From positions 124,001 to 188,000 of the forward strand of contig NZ_WJBG01000117.1 of the NCBI RefSeq assembly GCF_009709555.1: a stretch of 64,000 nt of DNA, written 5' to 3'. Below the pieces are notes generated by a model. The model was not told where the DNA came from and made no database searches. It saw only the letters and a program-made list of their open reading frames with translations. The translations under genes and the position numbers were made by a program. Shown piece after piece: positions 57,783 through 64,000 of this stretch. Positions within the stretch are counted from its first letter, which is position 1; every line of letters begins with the position of its first letter. Origin of the DNA: Streptomyces blattellae. GTDB lineage: Bacteria; Actinomycetota; Actinomycetes; Streptomycetales; Streptomycetaceae.

Positions 57783-59282
57783 ATGACGAGCAGCACCGAG
57801 ACCACCGCCACCACCCCGCAGGTAGCGGTCAACGACATCGGTAACGAGGAAGCCTTCCTCGCCGCGATCGACGAGACGATCAAGTACTTCAACGACGGCG
57901 ACATCGTCGACGGCGTCATCGTGAAGGTCGACCGGGACGAGGTCCTGCTCGACATCGGTTACAAGACCGAAGGCGTTATCCCGAGCCGCGAGCTCTCGAT
58001 CAAGCACGACGTCGACCCGAACGAGGTCGTCGCCGTCGGTGACGAGATCGAAGCCCTTGTTCTCCAGAAGGAGGACAAGGAAGGCCGCCTGATCCTCTCG
58101 AAGAAGCGCGCCCAGTACGAGCGTGCCTGGGGCACCATCGAGAAGATCAAGGAAGAGGACGGGATCGTCACCGGTACCGTCATCGAGGTCGTCAAGGGTG
58201 GTCTCATCCTCGACATCGGCCTCCGTGGCTTCCTCCCGGCCTCTCTGGTCGAGATGCGCCGCGTTCGCGACCTCCAGCCCTACGTGGGCAAGGAGCTCGA
58301 AGCCAAGATCATCGAGCTGGACAAGAACCGCAACAACGTGGTCCTGTCCCGCCGTGCCTGGCTGGAGCAGACCCAGTCCGAGGTCCGCCAGACGTTCCTC
58401 ACGACCCTCCAGAAGGGTCAGGTCCGTTCCGGTGTGGTCTCCTCGATCGTCAACTTCGGTGCCTTCGTGGACCTGGGTGGCGTCGACGGTCTGGTCCACG
58501 TCTCCGAGCTGTCCTGGAAGCACATCGACCACCCCTCCGAGGTTGTCGAGGTCGGCCAGGAAGTCACCGTCGAGGTCCTCGACGTCGACATGGACCGCGA
58601 GCGTGTCTCCCTGTCGCTGAAGGCGACCCAGGAAGACCCGTGGCAGCAGTTCGCCCGCACCCACCAGATCGGCCAGGTCGTGCCCGGCAAGGTCACGAAG
58701 CTGGTTCCGTTCGGAGCGTTCGTCCGCGTGGACGAGGGCATCGAGGGTCTGGTCCACATCTCCGAGCTGGCCGAGCGCCACGTGGAGATCCCGGAGCAGG
58801 TCGTCCAGGTCAACGACGAGATCTTCGTCAAGGTCATCGACATCGACCTTGAGCGCCGTCGCATCAGCCTCTCGCTGAAGCAGGCAAACGAGTCCTTCGG
58901 CGCCGACCCGGCCTCCGTCGAGTTCGACCCGACGCTGTACGGCATGGCCGCGTCGTACGACGACCAGGGCAACTACATCTACCCCGAGGGCTTCGACCCC
59001 GAGACCAACGACTGGCTCGAAGGGTACGAGAAGCAGCGCGAGGAGTGGGAGCGCCAGTACGCCGAGGCGCAGCAGCGCTTCGAGCAGCACCAGCAGCAGG
59101 TCATCAAGTCCCGCGAGGCGGACGCTGCGGCGGCTGCCGAGGGTGGCGACGCTGCGGGTGCCGCTCCGGCCGCGTCCGGTGGCGGTTCGTACTCCTCCGA
59201 GGGCCCGGACAACTCCGGCGCGCTGGCCTCGGACGAGGCGCTTGCCGCGCTGCGGGAGAAGCTGGCGGGCGGCCAGAGCTGA
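57783..59282 (+). CDS. rpsA: 30S ribosomal protein S1
   Basis: A 499-residue ribosomal protein that helps mRNA bind the small subunit. Four S1 RNA-binding domains follow one another: about 38-107 (GDIVDGVIVKVDRDEVLLDI), 125-190 (GIVTGTVIEVVKGGLILDI), 210-280 (SGVVSSIVNFGAFVDLGGVD), and 295-367 (GQVVPGKVTKLVPFGAFVRV). The first two are diverged, as usual. The C-terminal 110 residues are acidic and Gln/Ala/Gly-rich (EAQQRFEQHQQQVIKSREAD). It has its own promoter and a double-hairpin terminator. Confidence 0.97.
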   Translation: MTSSTETTATTPQVAVNDIGNEEAFLAAIDETIKYFNDGDIVDGVIVKVDRDEVLLDIGYKTEGVIPSRELSIKHDVDPNEVVAVGDEIEALVLQKEDKEGRLILSKKRAQYERAWGTIEKIKEEDGIVTGTVIEVVKGGLILDIGLRGFLPASLVEMRRVRDLQPYVGKELEAKIIELDKNRNNVVLSRRAWLEQTQSEVRQTFLTTLQKGQVRSGVVSSIVNFGAFVDLGGVDGLVHVSELSWKHIDHPSEVVEVGQEVTVEVLDVDMDRERVSLSLKATQEDPWQQFARTHQIGQVVPGKVTKLVPFGAFVRVDEGIEGLVHISELAERHVEIPEQVVQVNDEIFVKVIDIDLERRRISLSLKQANESFGADPASVEFDPTLYGMAASYDDQGNYIYPEGFDPETNDWLEGYEKQREEWERQYAEAQQRFEQHQQQVIKSREADAAAAAEGGDAAGAAPAASGGGSYSSEGPDNSGALASDEALAALREKLAGGQS

Positions 59283-59289
59283 TCGCCTG

Positions 59290-59346
59290 CCGCTGAGGCT
59301 CAGCGGTTGACTGAGGGGCCGCACCTTTCGAGGTGCGGTCCCTCAG
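59290..59346 (+). terminator. Tandem hairpin terminator of rpsA
   Basis: CCGCTGA-GGC-TCAGCGG (59290-59306) is followed by a 16-bp stem, CTGAGGGGCCGCACCT (59311-59326) with AGGTGCGGTCCCTCAG (59331-59346), closed by the stable tetraloop TTCG and containing one G-U pair. Together they make a strong rpsA terminator. Confidence 0.88.
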
Positions 59347-59347
59347 T

Positions 59348-59438
59348 GTCGTGCATCTACGTCGTGCATCTACGTCGTGCATCTACGTCGTGCATCTACG
59401 TCGTGCATCTACGTCGTACATCTACGTCGTACATCTAC
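59348..59438. repeat. Seven 13-bp tandem units after rpsA
   Basis: GTCGTGCATCTAC is repeated five times and GTCGTACATCTAC twice more, without a break, from 59348 to 59438. The two G-to-A variants at the end suggest local duplication. 13 bp shifts frame with each copy, so any reading frame through it is chance. It starts two bases after the rpsA terminator. Confidence 0.95.
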
Positions 59439-59453
59439 AACGAGTCGGCCGGG

Positions 59454-59715
59454 ATGGTCGAGTCGATGCGCTGTCGCACGGCCAAGGCCGATGTCTACGG
59501 GTGTGTCGCGGAGTTGCTCGCCAAGGCCACCGACAGGGGTGCCCTCGACAAGGAGTTGGCGGCCACCGACCGGGAGCGGCGTTGAACGAGCTCACCGGAC
59601 GCGTCTGGTTCGCCGGGGACTGGCTCAGCCACACCGACGGCTGGCACACGGCGCGTTCACCTCCGCCCGGAAGGCCGTAACAGCCTCCACGCGCGCGTGC
59701 TGTCCTCGTGAACCA
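59454..59715 (+). pseudogene. Remnant of a flavin monoamine oxidase family gene
   Basis: Three pieces in three frames. The first (59454-59585) reads KADVYGCVAELLAKATDRGA and LDKELAATDRE, an internal segment of Streptomyces FAD amine oxidases. The frame then jumps to ELTGRVWFAGDWLSHTDGWH, the FAD-binding C-terminal signature. A last frameshift near 59650 leads to GAFTSARKAVTAS, the usual end of these enzymes. The middle of the gene (several hundred codons) and its N-terminus are gone. The rest of 59283-59849 holds the terminator, the 13-bp repeats and the leader of the next gene. Confidence 0.72.
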
Positions 59716-59849
59716 CTGGGCCGGCGATGGATCACGCCCAGCGGCGGCGTATGAAAAGAGGGTGAGGGAGGCCTGATCAGGGACACGGGTGGGAATGCCC
59801 GTGTCCTGGGCTGCGTTGTGCAGTACGAACACGAGGAGGAGCGGTCACA

Positions 59850-60788
59850 GTGCTTGATCCGCAGGGTTTGTACGCATGGGAGCCGAAGGGCCTGGCCGTC
59901 GTCGACGTGGCGCTGGCCCAGGAGTCGGCCGGCCTTGTCATGCTCTACCACTTCGACGGTTACATCGACGCGGGCGAAACCGGCGACCAGATCGTCGACC
60001 GGGTCCTCGACTCACTGCCCCACCAGGTCGTCGCCCGCTTCGACCACGACCGGCTCGTGGACTACCGTGCGCGCCGTCCGCTCCTGACCTTCCGGCGCGA
60101 CCGCTGGACCGACTACGACGTGCCCGGCATCGAGGTGCGGCTCGTCCAGGACGCGACGGGGGCGCCCTTCCTGCTGCTGTCCGGGCCCGAGCCGGACGTG
60201 GAGTGGGAGCGCTTCGCCGCGGCCGTGCAGCAGATCGTGGAGCGGCTCGGCGTGCGCCTGGCCGTGAACTTCCACGGCATCCCCATGGGCGTCCCGCACA
60301 CCCGCCCGGTCGGCCTCACCCCGCACGGCAACCGCACCGACCTGGTCCCCGGCCGCAGCAGCCCGTTCGACGAGGCGCAGGTGCCGGGCAGCGCCGAGGC
60401 GCTGCTGGAGTACCGCCTCATGGAGGCCGGTCACGAGGTCCTGGGCGTCGCCGCGCACGTGCCGCACTACATCGCGCGTTCCCCCTACCCTGATGCCGCG
60501 CTGACCGTCCTGGAGGCCATCACGGCAGCGACCGGACTGGTCCTCCCGGGCATCGCGCACGCCCTGCGCACGGACGCCCATCGTACGCAGACCGAGATCG
60601 ACCGGCAGATCCAGGAGGGCGACGAGGAACTGGTCGCCCTCGTCCAGGGCCTGGAGCACCAGTACGACGCCGCCGCGGGCGCCGAGACGCGGGGCAACAT
60701 GCTTGCCGAACCCATGGACATTCCGTCGGCGGACGAGATCGGGCTGGAGTTCGAGCGCTTCCTGGCGGAGCGGGAGGGCGACACCTGA
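59850..60788 (+). CDS. PAC2 family protein (proteasome assembly chaperone fold)
   Basis: A 312-residue cytoplasmic protein of the PAC2 superfamily. Signatures are [20 protein letters not shown] (about 31-50), a central [36 protein letters not shown] (about 140-155), and [20 protein letters not shown] (about 200). In eukaryotes PAC2 helps assemble proteasomes; actinobacteria have proteasomes, but the role of this conserved bacterial branch is not established. The GTG at 59850 follows GAGGAGGAG. It precedes coaE by 39 bp on the same strand and is likely co-transcribed with it. Confidence 0.88.
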   Translation: MLDPQGLYAWEPKGLAVVDVALAQESAGLVMLYHFDGYIDAGETGDQIVDRVLDSLPHQVVARFDHDRLVDYRARRPLLTFRRDRWTDYDVPGIEVRLVQDATGAPFLLLSGPEPDVEWERFAAAVQQIVERLGVRLAVNFHGIPMGVPHTRPVGLTPHGNRTDLVPGRSSPFDEAQVPGSAEALLEYRLMEAGHEVLGVAAHVPHYIARSPYPDAALTVLEAITAATGLVLPGIAHALRTDAHRTQTEIDRQIQEGDEELVALVQGLEHQYDAAAGAETRGNMLAEPMDIPSADEIGLEFERFLAEREGDT

Positions 60789-60827
60789 CCCGGTGCGCTG
60801 TCAGCGGCAGGCCCTAAGCTGCCGTTC

Positions 60828-61433
60828 ATGCTGAAAGTGGGCCTGACCGGTGGCATCGGCGCCGGCAAGAGCGAGGTGTCACGGCTGCTTGTGGAGCAGG
60901 GGGCCGTCCTCATCGACGCGGACCGTGTCGCGCGCGAGGTCGTCGCGCCGGGAACTCCCGGTCTCGCGGCGGTCGTCGAGGCCTTCGGTACGGAGGTGCT
61001 CGCCGCGGATGGCAGCCTGGACCGGCCCAAGCTGGGCTCCATCGTCTTCGCCGACCCCGGCAGACTGGCCGTGCTGAACGGGATCGTGCACCCGCTGGTG
61101 GGCGCACGCTCCCGTGAACTCGAAAGCGCCGCCGCCGAGGACTCCGTGGTCGTCCACGACGTCCCGCTCCTCGCGGAGAACGGCCTCGCGCCGCTGTACG
61201 ACGTCGTGGTCGTCGTCGACGCGAGCCCCGAGACCCAGCTCGACCGGCTGGTCCGGCTGCGCGGCATGACGGAGCAGGATGCACGCGCGCGTATGGCCGC
61301 GCAGGCCACCCGCGAGAAGCGGCTGGAGATCGCGGACATCGTCATCGACAACGACGTACCGATGGAGGAGCTTCAGGCCCGTGTGCGCGAGGTCTGGGCG
61401 GATCTCGTCGGACGGGCCCACGCGTCGCGCTAG
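60828..61433 (+). CDS. coaE: Dephospho-CoA kinase
   Basis: A 201-residue kinase for the last step of coenzyme A synthesis (phosphorylation of the 3' hydroxyl of dephospho-CoA). The P-loop is [14 protein letters not shown] (residues 4-17). [17 protein letters not shown] binds the acceptor, [23 protein letters not shown] follows, and the lid has [16 protein letters not shown]. It lacks the C-terminal UPF0157 fusion seen in mycobacteria, so this is the short form. It is downstream of the PAC2 gene. Confidence 0.95.
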   Translation: MLKVGLTGGIGAGKSEVSRLLVEQGAVLIDADRVAREVVAPGTPGLAAVVEAFGTEVLAADGSLDRPKLGSIVFADPGRLAVLNGIVHPLVGARSRELESAAAEDSVVVHDVPLLAENGLAPLYDVVVVVDASPETQLDRLVRLRGMTEQDARARMAAQATREKRLEIADIVIDNDVPMEELQARVREVWADLVGRAHASR

Positions 61434-61529
61434 CCGCCCGAAGGGGGCGGGAGGACGCGGACGTGGAGGTAGGCGGGCCCACTGCTCCGCCCGGGGTGAC
61501 CCGGCGGCGCCGGCGCAGGACGTTCAGCC

Positions 61530-61599
61530 GTCAGCCGTCAGCCGTCAGCCGTCAGCGGTCGGCGGTCGGCGGTCGGCGGTCGGCGGTCGGCGGTCGGCG
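61530..61599. repeat. Ten 7-bp tandem units between coaE and the TPR gene
   Basis: GTCAGCC three times, GTCAGCG once, then GTCGGCG six times, without interruption. It lies about 100 bp after coaE and 85 bp before the TPR start, outside any supported gene. Seven-base units are prone to slippage. The remaining part of 61434-61683 shows only the ribosome site GGAAGGA at about 61671. Confidence 0.95.
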
Positions 61600-61683
61600 C
61601 GACAGGGTACTGCTCGACGACGACCGTGGAATCGCGGCCGTGTCGCGGGCGTTGAACCCGTTCAGCGAGGGAAGGACTGTGGC

Positions 61684-62064
61684 GTGCCCGAGACCAGCGG
61701 ATCAACCGGACGTACTCCGGAGACCCATGTCATCGATTTCCGTGCCGCTGAGCATCTGCTCGCCGCGCGAGACCCGCGGGGTGCGGTGAAACTGCTCGAC
61801 GGAGTGATCGCGGCGCACCCGGAGAACACCGCCGCCCGGCTGCTGCGCGCGCGGGCCTTCTTCGCTGCCGCGCAACTGCGACCTGCCGAGTTGGAGTTCA
61901 CCATCGTCCTGGAGCGCGAGCCGGACAACGCGTTCGCCCACTTCGCCCTGGCCCGGACGTATGAGCGACAGGCGCGGCATGACGAGGCCAAGCGCCACTT
62001 CCGGCTGGCGGCCGCGCTGGATCCGAACCCGGAGTATGTGAAGGCGGCACGCTTCGACGGGTGA
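61684..62064 (+). CDS. Small tetratricopeptide-repeat protein
   Basis: A 126-residue protein with about two and a half TPR units: AAEHLLAARDPRGAVKLLDG, NTAARLLRARAFFAAAQLRP with AELEFTIVLEREPDN, and AFAHFALARTYERQARHDEA with KRHFRLAAALDPN. It is a scaffold for protein contacts, with no enzyme motif. The GTG at 61684 follows GGAAGGA with good spacing. It is conserved next to coaE in Streptomyces as far as I recall. The partner is unknown. Confidence 0.85.
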   Translation: MPETSGSTGRTPETHVIDFRAAEHLLAARDPRGAVKLLDGVIAAHPENTAARLLRARAFFAAAQLRPAELEFTIVLEREPDNAFAHFALARTYERQARHDEAKRHFRLAAALDPNPEYVKAARFDG

Positions 62065-62117
62065 GCATCCGCCGGCCGGTCATGGGGCTGCGGCCACGGC
62101 GGCAGCCAGTCGGCCGG

Positions 62118-62414
62118 TCACGGGGGTGGGCGCCGCTGGTGCGGTCGGGTCGGGTAGTGCTCATCCGGCGGTCGGTACGGCGGTATGCCGCGGCCCGGCT
62201 GGTAGTGCGGGCCCTGGCGGATGTGCCGGAGGATCAGCGCCATGTCCACGGTGATCACCAGCCACAGCACCCCGCAGGCGATCGCCCACCCCGGGCGTCC
62301 GGCGAGCGCGAAAGCGACCGTGCCGAAGACCGCCCAGACCAGGCCCCATACACTCAGCCAGAAGCGCGCCCGCAGTGCACTGCGCGCGGTCGCCGGTTCA
62401 CTGCCCGTACGCAT
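62118..62414 (-). CDS. DUF6343 family small membrane protein
   Basis: A 98-residue membrane protein with two hydrophobic helices (FWLSVWGLVWAVFGTVAFAL and GWAIACGVLWLVITVDMALI), an N-terminal RTGSEPATARSALRARF, and a C-terminal ILRHIRQGPHYQPGRGIPPY. The SALR and RHIRQGPHYQPGR strings are the DUF6343 marks. ATG 62414 gives the family's usual N-terminus; an ATG eight codons upstream is possible. It converges with the TPR gene. Function is unknown. Confidence 0.8.
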   Translation of the reverse strand: MRTGSEPATARSALRARFWLSVWGLVWAVFGTVAFALAGRPGWAIACGVLWLVITVDMALILRHIRQGPHYQPGRGIPPYRPPDEHYPTRPHQRRPPP

Positions 62415-62449
62415 CGGGATCACCACTCCTGTCTGCAACGTACTCCTCG

Positions 62450-62758
62450 GTACGGACGTTCACCAAAGGGCTCATCCGCTGCCGGAGTACGCGGCGGGCA
62501 CTGACCGACGAGGGCAGCGTCGTCCGGTTCCAGGAGCGCTTTCGGGTCGCCCGGGAGGATCTGGAGCCCGCGGATACGTAGTCCGCGGATACGGAGCCCG
62601 CGGCTACGGAGCCGGTGCAGTTCGTCTTCGGGAATCCGGACCTGCCCGTGGGCGGGCCGGACAGCCTGCCGCGGCGTACGCCGGTGGAGCGGGCGGTCGG
62701 GGATCATCTGCGGGCGGGCGGCCATTGGTATATCGGGCATGGCTGGTTTCCGTGGTGA
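62450..62758 (+). pseudogene. Small gene interrupted by a nonsense codon in a 15-bp repeat
   Basis: One frame stays coding-like from about 62450 to the TGA at 62756, except for a TAG at 62579. Before it the frame reads TRRALTDEGSVVRFQERFRV and AREDLEPADT. After it comes SADTEPAATEPVQFVFGNPD, then VERAVGDHLRAGGHWYIGHG and WFPW. The TAG stands where the other two copies of a 15-bp repeat have GAG. No good start codon or ribosome site was found. I do not recognise the family. Confidence 0.5.
62564..62608. repeat. Three 15-bp tandem units carrying the nonsense codon
   Basis: GAGCCCGCGGATACG (62564), TAGTCCGCGGATACG (62579) and GAGCCCGCGGCTACG (62594) follow one another in frame, encoding EPADT, stop-SADT and EPAAT. 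The second copy has GAG changed to TAG and CCC to TCC. Confidence 0.9.
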
Positions 62759-62790
62759 GCGGAGCACGTCGAGTGGGGTCCGTCGTGTGA

Positions 62791-62832
62791 GGCTTGTCGT
62801 GTGGGGCTTGTTGCGTGGGGCTTGTTGCGTGG
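62791..62832. repeat. Three 14-bp tandem units
   Basis: GGCTTGTCGTGTGG, then GGCTTGTTGCGTGG twice, run from 62791 to 62832, upstream of the methyltransferase at 62902. Not in a supported gene. Confidence 0.9.
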
Positions 62833-62901
62833 GGTGTAGCTCGAACGGGTGAACAGTGGTGGGGTGGGAACGGCCGTGCGGTCGCGGGCCGTTGTGCGGG
62901 C

Positions 62902-63600
62902 ATGGGGCTGAACATGCGAAGCGGACATCAGGGGACGGGACCCGGGGCGATCACCCCGGACGGCTGTGCGGTCCAGCTCTACTCACGGCTGCCTGCCGGG
63001 GAAGAGCCGGACATCATCGCCGGGGCCGTCCCGGCGGGCGCGCACATTCTGGAGCTGGGCTGCGGCGTGGGGCGAATGACCCACCCGCTCCTGGAACGCG
63101 GCTTCACGGTCACGGCGGTGGACGAATCCGCGGAGATGCTCGCACGCGTCCGCGGGGCGCGCACGATATGCAGCGCGATCGAGGATCTCGACCTGGGCGG
63201 GACGTTCGACGTGGTGCTGCTCGCGTCGTTCCTCGTGCACTCCGGTGACGTCGAGGTACGGCGAGGGCTCCTGCGGACGTGCGTCCGGCATGTCGTCGAC
63301 GGCGGCTGTGTGTTGATCCAGCGGGAGGGAGAGGACTACCACGCGGACCTGCCGCGCGAGCGTATGGATCCCCGTGGCTTCACCCTGCGGATCGTGTCCT
63401 CGGAGCCGGTCGGCGACGGGGTGAACTCGGTGCGCGCGGAGTACGAGTTCCCGGACGCGGTGTGGACCCAGACGTTCCTGGCACGGCCGCTGACGGAGGA
63501 GCAGTTCGAGGAGGCGCTGGTGGAGGCGGGGCTGAAGGTGGACAAGTACCTGACGGACGACCGGATATGGGTGCGGGCGGTTCCCGCCGGAGGAGAGTGA
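62902..63600 (+). CDS. Class I SAM-dependent methyltransferase
   Basis: A 232-residue methyltransferase. Motif I is HILELGCGVGRMTHPLLERG (about 53-72), followed by the acidic VTAVDESAEMLARV, then DLGGTFDVVLLASFLVHSGD (motif II region) and HVVDGGCVLIQRE (motif III). The C-terminal beta strands (WTQTFLARPLTEEQFEEALV) close the fold. ATG 62902 is used; ATG 62914, with GGGG six bases upstream, is an alternative that removes four residues. No neighbouring pathway indicates the substrate. Confidence 0.85.
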   Translation: MGLNMRSGHQGTGPGAITPDGCAVQLYSRLPAGEEPDIIAGAVPAGAHILELGCGVGRMTHPLLERGFTVTAVDESAEMLARVRGARTICSAIEDLDLGGTFDVVLLASFLVHSGDVEVRRGLLRTCVRHVVDGGCVLIQREGEDYHADLPRERMDPRGFTLRIVSSEPVGDGVNSVRAEYEFPDAVWTQTFLARPLTEEQFEEALVEAGLKVDKYLTDDRIWVRAVPAGGE

Positions 63601-63704
63601 GCCGACGGGACGAGGAAGGAGCTGCCGGACAGCGATGAGTTCTGGAGTGGGCGCCGGTCTTCCTCTGTGACAGCAACACGGACCGCTTCCCACGGGAGAC
63701 CTCG

Positions 63705-64000
63705 ATGTCCGAGACCGCCGCATCCGTCACCACCGCATCCGTCACCACCGCATCCGTCACCGCCGCCGCTGCCCCCTCGTCCCGCCGCGTCGTCATCGCC
63801 GAGTCCGCGACCGCCCGTGGTGGGCGTGCCCGCATCGCCCTGCGCGGCCTGCAGGTGCTGCTAGCCCTCTTCTACGTGATCGCGAGCGCGTTGCCCAAGC
63901 TCATCGCGCACCCCACCGCCGCCGAGGGCTTCGATGAGATGGGCTGGGGCAGCACGGGGATGTACATCATCGGCGTCCTCGAACTGGCCGGAGGCACAGC
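63705..64000 (+). CDS. DoxX family membrane protein (C-terminus outside window)
   Basis: Partial gene with ATG 63705 after GGGAG and an open frame to the window edge. The N-terminal 30 residues are a low-complexity tail containing three ASVTT/ASVTA repeats. Next comes ARIALRGLQVLLALFYVIAS, then ALPKLIAHPTAAEGFDEMGW, and GMYIIGVLELAGG. This is the DoxX/DoxD-like four-helix membrane family, with its first helix and the Glu-containing second helix seen. The role in Streptomyces is not known. Confidence 0.82.
   Translation, partial: MSETAASVTTASVTTASVTAAAAPSSRRVVIAESATARGGRARIALRGLQVLLALFYVIASALPKLIAHPTAAEGFDEMGWGSTGMYIIGVLELAGGT
63720..63764. repeat. Three in-frame 15-bp tandem units in the DoxX gene
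   Basis: GCATCCGTCACCACC occurs twice, followed by GCATCCGTCACCGCC, encoding ASVTT, ASVTT and ASVTA in the N-terminal tail just before the first membrane helix. Confidence 0.95.

Noticed and set aside
59307..59585. A 92-codon frame running through the 13-bp repeats
   Set aside because: The first half is repeat-encoded and out of phase with the oxidase remnant's history. Only the part after 59454 has homology, as a pseudogene fragment.

Overview
The window is chromosomal DNA of a Streptomyces (or a very close relative). It is very GC-rich with strong third-position GC bias, uses many GTG starts with GGAG-type ribosome binding sites, and carries the gltBD, pyruvate kinase, liv, polA, rpsA, PAC2 and coaE core genes in an order typical of the Streptomyces central chromosome. 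No phage, insertion sequence, CRISPR array or origin was seen.

Layout. 1-2741 (minus): three tandem ADP-ribosylglycohydrolase-family genes, the first cut by the window edge. 3011-3742: a VIT1/CCC1 metal transporter behind a good IdeR/DmdR-type iron box. 4112-10169: gltB-gltD (glutamate synthase) with a candidate GlnR box upstream and a 16/17-bp tandem repeat starting in the gltD stop codon. 10671-12326: a stand-alone cytochrome bc1-type b subunit (QcrB paralogue). 12301-22502: eleven genes that match, family by family and nearly in order, the KstR2 regulon of mycobacteria and rhodococci for breaking steroid rings C and D (the indanedione propanoate, HIP, pathway): two acyl-CoA dehydrogenase subunits, ipdF, kstR2, fadA6, ipdC, ipdB, ipdA, echA20 and two further SDR genes. 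Two KstR2-like palindromes, at 14476 and 20667, each sit between divergent operons, so two operators can govern all eleven genes.

22567-37086: a HExxH/zinc-ribbon protein, a deletion scar joining remnants of a GH35 beta-galactosidase and an AraC regulator, chorismate mutase, a single-domain response regulator, aminopeptidase N, a DesA/DesB-like decarboxylase-N-hydroxylase pair without the rest of a siderophore cluster, a Tat-exported 5'-nucleotidase, a SIMPL protein, pyruvate kinase, a free-standing LAGLIDADG endonuclease next to tRNA-Leu(CAA), and the ANTAR regulator PdtaR. 37167-42861 (minus): a complete branched-chain amino acid ABC transporter, livJ-H-M-G-F. 43394-57465: thioesterase, FdhF/YdeP-type molybdoenzyme, polA, small and membrane proteins, a secreted lytic transglycosylase, a DUF3068 protein, HrpB helicase and a methyltransferase. 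57783 to the end: rpsA with a clear promoter, an amine-oxidase pseudogene, a PAC2 protein, coaE, a TPR protein, a DUF6343 protein, a gene broken by a nonsense codon, a methyltransferase and the start of a DoxX protein.

Two themes stand out. One is the compact steroid C/D-ring module with its own regulator and operators. The other is the number of short-period tandem repeats (7 to 24 bp units, at least ten arrays), several reaching into coding sequence or carrying a stop codon. All calls are by reading motifs and from family knowledge; no database search was run.
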